Origin: CAZIVP01 sp964542915
GTDB taxonomy: Bacteria; Calditrichota; Calditrichia; Calditrichales; Calditrichaceae
Assembly: GCA_964542915.1 (NCBI GenBank)
Contig: CAZIVP010000025.1
Span: 1 to 40,283 of the forward strand
Length of the DNA: 40,283 bases
Direction of reading: 5' to 3'
The translations under genes and the position numbers were made by a program. Of the stretch, positions 6,862 through 15,889 are shown one piece after another. The stretch's first letter is position 1, and each line of letters begins with the position of its first letter. Below the pieces are notes generated by a model. The model worked only from the letters and a program-made list of their open reading frames with translations, ran no database searches and was not told the DNA's origin.

Positions 6862-8901
6862 TTAATCGCGAACATACGTTACAGGCATACGCAAGATAAA
6901 ACGGCTGCCATGGCCTTTGCGGCTTTCCACGTTAATTAAACCGCCGTGTTCGTAAACAATACGCTGAACCAGACTCAGGCCGATCCCCGTTCCATTGGGT
7001 TTACTGGTGTAGTAAAGATTAAAAATTCGCTTTTGCGTCGTATCATCCATGCCCGGTCCGTCATCGGCAAAGTCGATATTCACTGCACGGGCGTCTTCCC
7101 TGAGTACGGATACGTAAATATGGCCGTCGGAGCCGATGGCGTCAATCGCATTTTGCATTAAATTCAGGTAAACCTGTTTCATTTGTTGCCGGTCCCAGTA
7201 TACTTCACCATCCCAATCCAGATGTTTTTCAAACGAAATGTTGTGTTGTTGCATCATCGAGCGATACTGTAATTCGATATCATTTAAAAAATCGGAAAGG
7301 TAAAAAGTAGAGGGTGCTACCGGCGAAGGTCGTGCAAAACTTAAAAAATCCTGTACAGTTTTGTTAATGCGTTTCACCTCGGTATGTACCAGTTGAGCCA
7401 GCTCGTGATATTCTTCTTTCATATCGACCGGTTCAAAGTCCTTATTCAATTGTTGAATAATCGTGGCAATTGTATTCAAGGGATTGCGGATTTCATGAGC
7501 TACGCCCGAGGCCAGTTCACCCATGGCCGAAAGGCGCTGCTCACGTTCGATTTGCGCTTCCAGTTGTTTCTGTTCCGTGAGATCGCGGATGACCATAATC
7601 GTATTTTCGATCCCGTCCCGATCCTTAAAACGACTGCGTGAGATTAATAAATATTTTTTACGCCCTTTCAGGGTACATTCAATCTGATTCAACGTTGCAT
7701 CGTCTTGAAATACCGTCCGGCAATCGCTCTGTCGGAACAAATTGTTCAGGGTATGGCCTTTGATGTTTTCCCGGTCGACGCCCAGTAATTGTTCTGCGGC
7801 GGAATTGAATATTTTTATCCCGCTGGCGCTATCCAATACAATGATGGCATCGCTAACATTTTCAATGATACCGCTGGAGTAACTTTCGATAACTTCATAT
7901 CGTTTCTGCAACAGGTGGAATTGCTGCCGCGTAAAAATGAACGTTAACATGACGGAACCGATGATAATTAAAATAAGGGTAATAATGATCAGACGTCGAT
8001 AGATACGGGCGTTGATATCATCGATAATTTCGGTGGAAATGCCGATTCGAAATAACCCTATTTTACGGCCTTTAAAGGAAAATGGGTGTACTGCTTCGAA
8101 AATATCGAGCGTATCGAAGGTCGTTGTACGGGTTAAAAACAGCGAATCCTGCCATGCTTTTTTAAGAAAATCCGACTGTGGAATAGCATCCAGGGCCTCC
8201 ACATTTCCGGATGCTGCCAGAATGTTTGAGGTATCCTGAAGCGATGCGTAAATGATATTATCGTTATCTTCAGCCAGTTTTCTTAAAAGATTACCGAAGC
8301 CGATCTGCCTGCGAAAAGCGGACATTAATCCGGCCCGTTCGCTAAAAAGGATGGCAGCATTGTCCCTGGCTTTGAGCGCCACTAAATAATGGTATACATT
8401 TTTTACCCGGGATGGCTGGAAACCTAAAATAAGAGTATCCTGTATTCCCGAAAATAATGGATTTAACCATGTTTTGATATCACTGCCTTCTTTAAAAAAG
8501 ACCGAAGCGCTATCGCTTGCACTGTAGCGGATTTTACCATCGGTATCAAAAATATGGATGCCCGCGATATTGCTTGTCCCGACCAAACTGTCAAGAATAG
8601 GATCATCGATTTTGCCGTTCTCATAAAGTCGGATTACAATCGTCGCCTGATTCAAAACCCGTTGACGGGTGAGTTGTTCAAGATAATTGTATGTTTTCAG
8701 TGCGTTCTCGGAGCTTATTAAAAGGGATTCGAACAAGGAATGGGCATTGTCTTCCATCAGCTTGTATAGCTCTTTTTTACTCTGGAACAATTCGATTAAG
8801 GCGCTGGTAATCATCAAAATAGCAAGAGAAACGAAGATTAGGAGGATATTACGGCTGCTGCCGAGTGCTTTGCGGTGCTTTTCAAACATGGAAGCGGGCA
8901 T
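6862..8901 (-). CDS. Membrane-bound sensor histidine kinase, NtrB/ZraS-like
   Basis: A 679-residue kinase, counted from the ATG at 8901, which has AGAGGA nine bases upstream. An ATG at 8949 or a TTG at 8976 would lengthen it by up to 25 residues. Order: transmembrane helix at about 18-37, an extracytoplasmic sensor region of about 260 residues, a second helix at about 303-324, a PAS domain (about 340-445), and a HisKA domain with phospho-acceptor His near 469 (GVAHEIRNPLN). The ATPase domain has an N box (LNLMQNAIDAI), DDGPGM and GTGIGL. This architecture is typical of kinases that phosphorylate NtrC-family regulators. No other kinase or regulator is in the window, so it probably pairs with 1546-2922. 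The signal is unknown; the sensor region was not recognised beyond being periplasmic. Confidence 0.92.
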   Translation of the reverse strand: MPASMFEKHRKALGSSRNILLIFVSLAILMITSALIELFQSKKELYKLMEDNAHSLFESLLISSENALKTYNYLEQLTRQRVLNQATIVIRLYENGKIDDPILDSLVGTSNIAGIHIFDTDGKIRYSASDSASVFFKEGSDIKTWLNPLFSGIQDTLILGFQPSRVKNVYHYLVALKARDNAAILFSERAGLMSAFRRQIGFGNLLRKLAEDNDNIIYASLQDTSNILAASGNVEALDAIPQSDFLKKAWQDSLFLTRTTTFDTLDIFEAVHPFSFKGRKIGLFRIGISTEIIDDINARIYRRLIIITLILIIIGSVMLTFIFTRQQFHLLQKRYEVIESYSSGIIENVSDAIIVLDSASGIKIFNSAAEQLLGVDRENIKGHTLNNLFRQSDCRTVFQDDATLNQIECTLKGRKKYLLISRSRFKDRDGIENTIMVIRDLTEQKQLEAQIEREQRLSAMGELASGVAHEIRNPLNTIATIIQQLNKDFEPVDMKEEYHELAQLVHTEVKRINKTVQDFLSFARPSPVAPSTFYLSDFLNDIELQYRSMMQQHNISFEKHLDWDGEVYWDRQQMKQVYLNLMQNAIDAIGSDGHIYVSVLREDARAVNIDFADDGPGMDDTTQKRIFNLYYTSKPNGTGIGLSLVQRIVYEHGGLINVESRKGHGSRFILRMPVTYVRD

Positions 8902-9148
8902 TCCGCGCCATCCTCTGTTTAAACCTGTTTTTCGGAATTTTAAATACATTTTAGAAAAAATGCGATCATTTAGCAATGATCATGTTCCGTTCATCGATGA
9001 TATCTGCCCTATAACCGGCTCCGTTTTAGGGTCTAACGCTTCAAAAGATTCGGTATTATCATTTGATATAACCGTTTTTTGTCCTTAATATCCTTACAAG
9101 ATCGCTTGTTATCGAACCATTCATTTTATCATTTAAGAAGGGGGCGCC

Positions 9149-9907
9149 ATGCTCAGAAGCGTCAGAAATTTAGAAGGCTATGAAATTATTGCGAAAGACG
9201 GGACCATCGGTAAAGTGCATGAATTCTTTTTTGACGATCAAACATGGACAATTCGTTATATTATTATTGATACCGGTCTGTGGCTGGAAGATCGGCGGGT
9301 GTTGATAACCCCTCAGGACCTGGAATCCCTTAATGATGAAGAGGAAACGCTGGTGGTCAACCTGACCAAAAAACAAATTGAGGATAGCCCGCGTATTGAA
9401 GAACATATGCCGGTTTCACGCCAGAAAGAGTTGGACCTAATCGAACACTACAACTGGACCGATTTTTGGCCGGGGCTGGGAATGCATTTACCGGAAACGG
9501 CTCTCATCATTTCCAGAGAGATGACGGAAAAACGCGTATTTGAAGGAACCGAAGAACGCGAAAAACACGGGGATCCGCATTTAAGAAGTACACGGGAGAT
9601 ATTGGGTTACCACATTCACGCCAAAGACGGAACGTTTGGTCATGTGGCTGATTTTATCGTTAACGATCAACCATGGCAGCTACATTTTTTGGTAGTGGAT
9701 ACGAAAAACTGGTTGCCCTGGAGTAAAAAGGTTTTAATAGCGCCGCGCTGGCTGGAGCGCATCGAGTGGGCCGACCGGGAAGTGTTCATAAACCTTACAA
9801 AAGAGAAGATTGAACACAGCCCGGAGTACGATTCTTCCAAGTTCGTCAGCAAAGATTTTGAAGACAAAATTATTCAATATTTCAAATTCCCGCGGGATTT
9901 TGAATAA
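9149..9907 (+). CDS. Double PRC-barrel domain protein
   Basis: A 252-residue cytoplasmic protein with no signal peptide, preceded by the purine-rich AAGAAGGGGG. It carries two PRC-barrel domains, at about 1-85 and 145-235. The first begins LRSVRNLEGYEIIAKDGTIG and the second LRSTREILGYHIHAKDGTFG. Each continues with a D-[DN]-x-W strand, then a hydrophobic V-DT strand followed by a Trp-containing turn, and ends in a VNLTKKQIEDSP-like motif. PRC barrels bind proteins or RNA in photosynthetic reaction centres and RimM; the stand-alone double form is often stress-associated, but its role is not known. The next gene starts five bases after its stop, so the two are almost certainly co-translated. 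Confidence 0.9.
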   Translation: MLRSVRNLEGYEIIAKDGTIGKVHEFFFDDQTWTIRYIIIDTGLWLEDRRVLITPQDLESLNDEEETLVVNLTKKQIEDSPRIEEHMPVSRQKELDLIEHYNWTDFWPGLGMHLPETALIISREMTEKRVFEGTEEREKHGDPHLRSTREILGYHIHAKDGTFGHVADFIVNDQPWQLHFLVVDTKNWLPWSKKVLIAPRWLERIEWADREVFINLTKEKIEHSPEYDSSKFVSKDFEDKIIQYFKFPRDFE

Positions 9908-9912
9908 CCACA

Positions 9913-10581
9913 ATGGCATTTCGGTTAAAACGTAAGTCGCAGTGGCGTCGTTGGATCAAATCAATAGCGCCGGATACTTATAAAATTCGGGTTCGGGCGC
10001 GCGCGTACGCAAAAAAAGTACAGTACTGGTGGGAACGACAAAGCGGACAACAGCGCCGACGATCGTATATTAACCGGTTAAAGAAAGCCGATATCATTCT
10101 TGCAAAACCGCCAGTGAGCAGGCTATCACCTTCGGCTTTGGCTTATCGTTTATTCCTGAAATCTCAGCATGTTCATACCATGTTATATGTCGGCGACGGA
10201 AAAATTTTACATACAACGGCGCGCCGGGGTGTGGTGGTCGATCGTGCGCCGCGTAAAATATATCGCAATGACCGATATACGGTGTTAAGACAAAACTCCC
10301 TTTCCGACGATGAGCGTGAAATCATCGTCAGTGAAGCCATGCAGTGGAAGAGCAAGCGACTGGATTTTGCCGGTTTGCTGAGCAATATTCCATCGCGGTT
10401 GTTACGTCTTAAGAAGCCGATTTACATGAAAGGTGATGATCAGATTTGGTGCAGTAAATTGATTTATCAGGTTTTTCGTACCGTGAATATCAAACTGGTG
10501 GACGACCGCCGATCGCAAACGATCACCTCGGAAGACTTGAGTCGCAGCCCGCTGTTAACGCCGATAGAGAAATCATCATGA
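9913..10581 (+). CDS. Permuted NlpC/P60-like (YiiX-type) hydrolase
   Basis: A 222-residue protein with a very basic N terminus (residues 1-55, many Arg and Lys, no signal peptide). A domain of the circularly permuted papain/NlpC-P60 fold follows. The His-bearing strand comes first (H88 in HVHTMLYVGDG), then ILHTT and the R-G-V-V-V-D turn. The nucleophile Cys comes last (C180 in QIWCSKLIYQ). This order is typical of YiiX/YebB relatives, which cleave peptide or amide bonds in cell wall or lipid-linked substrates. The substrate here is unknown, and the lack of a signal sequence suggests a cytoplasmic or membrane-associated enzyme. It is tightly coupled to the PRC-barrel gene upstream (five-base gap). 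Confidence 0.75.
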   Translation: MAFRLKRKSQWRRWIKSIAPDTYKIRVRARAYAKKVQYWWERQSGQQRRRSYINRLKKADIILAKPPVSRLSPSALAYRLFLKSQHVHTMLYVGDGKILHTTARRGVVVDRAPRKIYRNDRYTVLRQNSLSDDEREIIVSEAMQWKSKRLDFAGLLSNIPSRLLRLKKPIYMKGDDQIWCSKLIYQVFRTVNIKLVDDRRSQTITSEDLSRSPLLTPIEKSS

Positions 10582-10647
10582 AACATAGAATGCAATGATG
10601 CGTTGCAACTTGTGTATTTAAATGTAGCACAATGAATGGGGAAGGCT

Positions 10648-11271
10648 ATGAGCTTCAAATTTATCCCGACCGGCAAAGTGGAAGTGCCGGAATTGGCGTT
10701 TAAAGATAAATTGACGCTATCGGCGAATAATACTGCCTTGATCATTGTCGATATGCAGAACGATTTTGTAAAGCCGGACGGCAATCTACGCGTGGATGCC
10801 GCAGAGCAAACGATCGATAATATCAGCCAACTGTTGCAAAACGCTCGAAAAGCAAACGCCAAAATCGCATACACGCAGGATACCGCATTCCCGGGAGACA
10901 AGGAATTTGAAATCTGGCCCGAACACTGCCTGATCCACAGCGACGGTTGGAAAATTATCGATGAATTGAAACCAAATAAATACGAATTGGTCTGTCAAAA
11001 AAACCGGTACGACGGATTTTACGACTCCTGGCTGGGACACTTTTTAGGCCGCGTATGGAAAGTGGAAAATGTTGTTATTGTAGGGACCGTATCCAACATC
11101 TGCGTTTTGCATACCGCCGCTTCGGCGGGGCTCCGCTGGTATAACGTGATTATCCCGGCCGACGGTATCTCTGCGCTCACGGAATTTGAGCAGGCTCTGA
11201 CGCTGCACCAGGTTTCAACCTTATATAACGGCAGTCTGGTAAAAAGCGTCCACGATATTAACTTTGAATAG
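10648..11271 (+). CDS. Isochorismatase-family cysteine hydrolase
   Basis: A 207-residue protein of the isochorismatase/nicotinamidase superfamily. The ATG at 10648 is chosen because GGGGAAGG lies just upstream; an in-frame ATG at 10636 has no ribosome site. The catalytic triad is complete: D35 (IIVDMQNDF), K118 (CQKNRYDGF) and C152 (SNICVLHTA). Length and motif order fit nicotinamidase-type amidases as well as N-carbamoylsarcosine-type hydrolases, so the substrate cannot be fixed. W90 and the H93-C94 pair lie in the metal-site region where nicotinamidases use Asp and His, but the usual D-x-H pair is not obvious. The gene ends in a strong hairpin and is probably a single unit. Confidence 0.85.
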   Translation: MSFKFIPTGKVEVPELAFKDKLTLSANNTALIIVDMQNDFVKPDGNLRVDAAEQTIDNISQLLQNARKANAKIAYTQDTAFPGDKEFEIWPEHCLIHSDGWKIIDELKPNKYELVCQKNRYDGFYDSWLGHFLGRVWKVENVVIVGTVSNICVLHTAASAGLRWYNVIIPADGISALTEFEQALTLHQVSTLYNGSLVKSVHDINFE

Positions 11272-11290
11272 ATCGCACAAGAATATGGCG

Positions 11291-11330
11291 TTTAAAAGGC
11301 AGCCTCGACTGTAACGGGCTGCCTTTTAAA
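11291..11330 (+). terminator. Rho-independent terminator after the isochorismatase gene
   Basis: TTTAAAAGGCAGCC pairs over 14 bases with GGCTGCCTTTTAAA around a 12-base loop. The T run lies inside the right arm of the stem. Confidence 0.85.
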
Positions 11331-11415
11331 TTTATGATCAGAAAAGCGGTATCGTTTCAAACGGGCTTTTCCGGATTACACCCGTGAAAGCGAATCAATC
11401 TGAAGGAGTTATGGC

Positions 11416-12999
11416 ATGAGCTATAGCGAAGAAGTGATAGCAAAAGTGGATGAGCTGAAGGACGGTGAAATGAAAACGGCTTATTTGGGCGAATTGGATG
11501 TCCTTGTTGTCAAAAAAGACGGCGAGTTTTTTGCTTTGGCAGGCTACTGTCCACACTATGGCGCCCCTTTGGAAATGGGCGTGTTATCATCCGATGAAAT
11601 CGTATGCCCCTGGCATCATGCCTGTTTCAAGATCCATAACGGCGATCTCAGTCAGCCTCCCGCAAGAGACGGTTTGACGTCATTTGAGGTGACCATCAAA
11701 GGTGATGATGTTATTGCGAAAATTCCGGACGACGCACGGGAATCACGTATTCCGGCCATGAGCAAAAAACGCGCTCGAGCAGACGACCGGCATTTTGTCA
11801 TCATAGGAGGCGGTGCGGCCGGTAATGCAGCGGCCCAGGCCCTTAGGGAAGAGAACTTCGGCGGACGCATCACAATGATTTCCAAAGATGCCGAACTGCC
11901 TTATGACCGGCCTGTGCTGAGCAAAGAATATCTTAAGGGGAAGGCCCGACCGGAGTGGTTGCCGTTGCGCGATCCTTCTTTTTATAAGGATTATGATATT
12001 GAAGTTCAGTTAAACACACCTGTAGAAGCCGCCAATTTAAAAGAGCATACCGTTCAGGTGAAAGACGGCCAAACGATAAATTATGATAAATTATTAATCG
12101 CCTCGGGCGCCAACGCCAAATCAATTCCCGTACCCGGTATGTCTCTTCGGAACGTCTTTACATTGAGAACACTGGATGATGCCCGGCTTTTAGCAGAGGC
12201 CTTGCAATCGGTTGAACAAGTGGTAATCGCAGGGGCAGGATTCATCGGCTTGGAAGTCGCCGATAGTCTGCGCGCCCTGAATAAATCGGTCGCCGTTGTG
12301 GCGCCGGAGTCGCTGCCTTTTGCGCCGATTTTGGGCGAGAAAATCGGCAGGCTTTTTAAAGAAGCCCATGAATCGAACGGCGTCCGATTTTATCTAAATC
12401 AGTCGGTTAAAGCCTTCGAAGGCAATGGCAGCGTTGAGCGGGTAGTATTGGAAGACGGCAATCGGCTTGAAGCTCAGCTTGTTATTGTGGGTGTGGGCGT
12501 TACGCCGGTAACGGGTTTTGTTGAGGGCGTCGCACCGGAACGCGACGGCAGTTTAAAAGTCGATCCCTATCTGGCCATAACCGAAGATGCATTTGCTGCG
12601 GGCGATCTCGCCCGTTTTCCTTATTTCATGAATAATGGTGAACATATCCGCATCGAACACTGGCGGGTCGCAGAGCAACAGGGCCGACTGGCGGCAAAAA
12701 ATATGCTCGGTAAAAAAGAGACGTTCGAACATATCCCGTTTTTCTGGACGGATCAGGCCGGTTTGCAACTACGATCGGTTGGATACGCCTCCGGTTGGGA
12801 TGATATTATTTTCGACGGCACCGTGGAATCCAAAACATTCACGGCATTCTATGTTCGTAATAAGCGCATTATTGCAGCCGTCGCTAATAATCGCGACGAG
12901 CATCTGGCCGTGATCGAAGCACTGATGAAACAACAAAAAATGCCGGATGCAACGCAGTTGAAGGCGCAGGGTATCGCGAAACTTAAAGAAATACTCTGA
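11416..12999 (+). CDS. Rieske [2Fe-2S]-FAD oxidoreductase (AIFM3-like)
   Basis: A 527-residue protein with an AAGGAG site seven bases before the ATG. Residues 1-105 are a Rieske domain with the four cluster ligands in place: C45-x-H47 and C64-x2-H67 (CPWHHACF). From about residue 125 a pyridine-nucleotide-disulfide-type reductase follows. It has an FAD Rossmann motif (IIGGGAAGNAAA), LPYDRPVLSKEYL, a second NAD(P) Rossmann motif (VIAGAGFIGLE) and the FAD end motif FAAGDLARFP. The layout matches AIFM3-type proteins and ferredoxin reductases of dioxygenase systems, with the ferredoxin fused in front. It should pass electrons from NAD(P)H through FAD to the cluster, or the reverse. No oxygenase is next to it. 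The following gene is a ferritin-like protein, which may hint at redox stress. Confidence 0.92.
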   Translation: MSYSEEVIAKVDELKDGEMKTAYLGELDVLVVKKDGEFFALAGYCPHYGAPLEMGVLSSDEIVCPWHHACFKIHNGDLSQPPARDGLTSFEVTIKGDDVIAKIPDDARESRIPAMSKKRARADDRHFVIIGGGAAGNAAAQALREENFGGRITMISKDAELPYDRPVLSKEYLKGKARPEWLPLRDPSFYKDYDIEVQLNTPVEAANLKEHTVQVKDGQTINYDKLLIASGANAKSIPVPGMSLRNVFTLRTLDDARLLAEALQSVEQVVIAGAGFIGLEVADSLRALNKSVAVVAPESLPFAPILGEKIGRLFKEAHESNGVRFYLNQSVKAFEGNGSVERVVLEDGNRLEAQLVIVGVGVTPVTGFVEGVAPERDGSLKVDPYLAITEDAFAAGDLARFPYFMNNGEHIRIEHWRVAEQQGRLAAKNMLGKKETFEHIPFFWTDQAGLQLRSVGYASGWDDIIFDGTVESKTFTAFYVRNKRIIAAVANNRDEHLAVIEALMKQQKMPDATQLKAQGIAKLKEIL

Positions 13000-13057
13000 G
13001 AACCGTGGCATAAGGCGTTTTTAATTCGGGATTGTTGAACAAACCCTTGAGGGAAAT

Positions 13058-13513
13058 ATGCCTTATAAACAAACCAAAGATTTACTCGAACAAATACGTG
13101 ATTTTAATGATGAATTACGGGCATACCTGCAATCGCTCAGCGATCAGTCCAAAGACGATCGGATTAAACTTTTGCTGGATTATGAAAGCAAGCAGAAACA
13201 AAACTTCGAACAAAGCTTAGCGGAATTTGAAGAAAAAGCTTCGAAAACCGTTCTTGATACCTGGTTTCAGTTTACCCCCGATCAGCCACTGGGCGAAATA
13301 TTAAATAGCATGCGCAGCCGCAAAATGGAATCGGTCGATGATGTGATAGGATTGACGATCAAATTCAATGATACTCTGATCGGATTTTTCAAACAATTGG
13401 AAGAGATGGCGCAGAACCAGGAGGTCAAAGAGATTTTCCAACGTATGATTGAAATGCACGAAAAGGGCAAAAGCGAATTTTCAACCGGCGTAAACCTGTT
13501 GCGCGATATCTAA
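13058..13513 (+). CDS. Ferritin-like helical protein
   Basis: A 151-residue, fully helical protein starting after GAGGGA. Two halves look like the helix pairs of a rubrerythrin/ferritin-like bundle: DYESKQKQNFEQSLAEFEE near residue 50, and EVKEIFQRMIEMHEKGKSEF near residue 120. The second has the shape of the usual rubrerythrin EVKEIF...EEEKxH helix, but the E-x-x-H iron-ligand pattern is only partly kept (E and H at MIEMHE). It may therefore bind metal weakly or act structurally. There is no signal peptide. It follows the Rieske-FAD gene by 58 bases and may be in its transcript. The ferritin-like call is by pattern only; a family name cannot be given. Confidence 0.65.
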   Translation: MPYKQTKDLLEQIRDFNDELRAYLQSLSDQSKDDRIKLLLDYESKQKQNFEQSLAEFEEKASKTVLDTWFQFTPDQPLGEILNSMRSRKMESVDDVIGLTIKFNDTLIGFFKQLEEMAQNQEVKEIFQRMIEMHEKGKSEFSTGVNLLRDI

Positions 13514-13714
13514 ACCGATGTATTACAATTGGCGCCGTCTAATTCCAAAAACAAATGCCGTTCTTTAACAAAAGGTCAGCGGCAAAATTGGTAGGAACCC
13601 TTAATGAAGCGGAAGGCGCAACAGCGAAGCGCGTTTAAAGTACGCAACCGGTCGTTCCTTTTTATGCAGGGAAATATATAGATCAATAATCGCTAAACGC
13701 ATAGAGGATTAGCT

Positions 13715-15658
13715 ATGGCAAAAAATGTTACGCAAAAACTGATTGCCGATCATTTGATTGACGGCAGTATGCAAGCAGGTGAAGAGATTGGTTTGAAAAT
13801 CGACCAGACCCTGACCCAGGATGCCACGGGCACCATGGTTATGCTGGAATTTGAAGCCATGAATCTGCCGCGAGTTAAAACGGAGTTATCGGCACAGTAT
13901 GTAGATCACAACCTGCTTCAGACCGATTTTAAGAACGCGGACGATCATCTGTTTTTACGAAGCGCCTGTAAAAAATTCGGCGTATGGTTCAGCCCGGCGG
14001 GTAACGGCGTTAGTCACCCCGTTCACATGGAACAATTTGGCGTACCGGGCAAGACGTTACTCGGTTCGGACAGCCACACCTGCGCCGCCGGATCGATGGG
14101 TATGCTGGCGATCGGCGCGGGCGGCCTTGAGGTGGCACTGGCTATGGCGGGAGAACCGTTTCATGTTACCATGCCTAAAATTTGGGGCGTTAAATTGACC
14201 GGCGCCCTGCCCGATTGGGTAAGCGCGAAAGACGTCATCCTGGAAATGTTGCGTCGTCATGATGTGGATGGCGGGGTAGGAAAAATCATCGAATATTACG
14301 GACCCGGCCTGGAAGAACTTTCTGCCATGGATCGCCATGTGATCGCGAACATGGGGGCCGAATTGGGCGCAACCACAACGGTATTTCCTTCCGATGAGCG
14401 CCTTCGTGCGTTTCTTGCCTCCCAGAAACGCGAGGATGAGTGGAGTGAAATCCTGGCAGATGAGGGCGCAGCGTACGATGAATATGAAGAAATCGATCTC
14501 TCGCAATTGGAGCCCCTCATTGCCTTGCCGAGCAGTCCCGGTAATGTGGTGCCTGTAAGCGAGGTAGCCGGAAAAGAGATTTACCAGGCTATGATCGGCT
14601 CTTCCGCCAATCCCGGCTTTCGTGATTTTGCTGTTTCCGCGGCAATGGTTGATGGCCGGAAGACCCACGACCGCGTGTCTTTTGATATCAATCCCACCTC
14701 GAGACAGATTCTGGAAAATCTCGTGGAGCATGGTTATCTGGCCAAACTGATCCACGCCGGTGGGCGTATCCACCAATCCGGTTGTAATGGTTGTATCGGA
14801 ATGGGGCAGGCGCCTGCTACGGGCAAAATAAGCCTGCGAACAGTGCCGCGGAATTTTCCCGGCAGATCAGGCACCAAAGAAGACCAGGTCTACTTGTGCA
14901 GCCCCGAAACCGCCACGGCTGCCGCCCTGACCGGAGTGATTACAGATCCGCGTACTCTGGAGAAGCCTTATCCGCGCATTAAGGAGCCACGTTTGTTTTC
15001 CATTAATCGCGATATGCTGGTCAAACCTGAGAGTGAGAGCAAATCGGTTAAGCTTGAAAAAGGACCCAATATTCAGCCGCTGCCGGATTTTGATCCCATT
15101 CCGGATTCATTGGAAGCGCCTGTCTTGTTAAAGGTCGGCGATGATATATCAACCGACGAGATTATGCCGGCCGGTACGCGGGTTCTTCCTTTCCGCAGTA
15201 ACATTCCAGAAATCAGTAAATTTGTCTATGATCCCGTGGATGAAACCTTTTACGAACGAGCTATGCAATATCAAAAACAGGGCTTTGTCATTGTCGGAGG
15301 TAAAAATTACGGGCAGGGTTCAAGTCGGGAACATGCCGCCATTGCGCCGCGCTATCTCGGGTTAAAAGTTGTGGTGGCAAAGAGTTTTGCCCGCATCCAT
15401 TTTCAGAATTTGGCCAATTTCGGTATATTGCCGCTGCTCTTCAAAAACAGCGAGGACTATGAACGGATCGAACAGAACGATCAATTAAAGATGCGGAACC
15501 TGCGACAAACAATTAAGAACGGCGGACAGATTGAATTGGAAAATACCTCAAAAAAGGAAACATATACGTTATGCCATAATCTGACGGAGCGACAGATCGG
15601 GATGATCCTTACCGGAAGCCTGATCAATGTGGTAAAGGAAAGGCATCAGGAGCATTAA
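13715..15658 (+). CDS. Aconitase-family hydratase (monomeric, Aquifex-like)
   Basis: A 647-residue protein of the aconitase superfamily, with dehydratase domains in front and the swivel domain behind (about 490-640: DDISTDEIMPAG, NYGQGSSREHAA, ARIHFQNLANFGILPL). Length and layout fit the shorter bacterial type rather than the ~900-residue AcnA/B, so aconitate hydratase of the TCA cycle is the best call. Cluster ligand candidates are C357 and C360 (SGCNGCIGMG) and C123 (SDSHTCAAG). The usual third ligand, Cys in IGSCTN, is Ser here (IGSSANP, near residue 295). That could be a family trait or a sign of altered chemistry. The gene stands alone with about 200 bases upstream. A 3-isopropylmalate or methylaconitate substrate is not excluded. 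Confidence 0.88.
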   Translation: MAKNVTQKLIADHLIDGSMQAGEEIGLKIDQTLTQDATGTMVMLEFEAMNLPRVKTELSAQYVDHNLLQTDFKNADDHLFLRSACKKFGVWFSPAGNGVSHPVHMEQFGVPGKTLLGSDSHTCAAGSMGMLAIGAGGLEVALAMAGEPFHVTMPKIWGVKLTGALPDWVSAKDVILEMLRRHDVDGGVGKIIEYYGPGLEELSAMDRHVIANMGAELGATTTVFPSDERLRAFLASQKREDEWSEILADEGAAYDEYEEIDLSQLEPLIALPSSPGNVVPVSEVAGKEIYQAMIGSSANPGFRDFAVSAAMVDGRKTHDRVSFDINPTSRQILENLVEHGYLAKLIHAGGRIHQSGCNGCIGMGQAPATGKISLRTVPRNFPGRSGTKEDQVYLCSPETATAAALTGVITDPRTLEKPYPRIKEPRLFSINRDMLVKPESESKSVKLEKGPNIQPLPDFDPIPDSLEAPVLLKVGDDISTDEIMPAGTRVLPFRSNIPEISKFVYDPVDETFYERAMQYQKQGFVIVGGKNYGQGSSREHAAIAPRYLGLKVVVAKSFARIHFQNLANFGILPLLFKNSEDYERIEQNDQLKMRNLRQTIKNGGQIELENTSKKETYTLCHNLTERQIGMILTGSLINVVKERHQEH

Positions 15659-15889
15659 ACCTGTAATAGAAGAGCGAGCCAACGCGATCGTTCCAATGAA
15701 GATGCCGGCGTTTAATTTTTTTCAGGCGGATTTTTTATACAAGAATCTGCGAATATTGAAAAAGAGCCATGTTCCCATTTAATTGAGTGGGCGTTAATGG
15801 AAGAAAGATGTTATATGTTCAGTTGGGGTGGATTACGTTTAAAGAAATTCTAAATATGATACGCGGATACGTCTAAAAAAAGAGAGCTC

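Noticed and set aside
13640..13660. Third activator-type site (CAACCGGTCG) before the aconitase gene
   Set aside because: It shares about ten bases with the core of the 5059-5087 element but has no flanking similarity and no sigma-54-like promoter.
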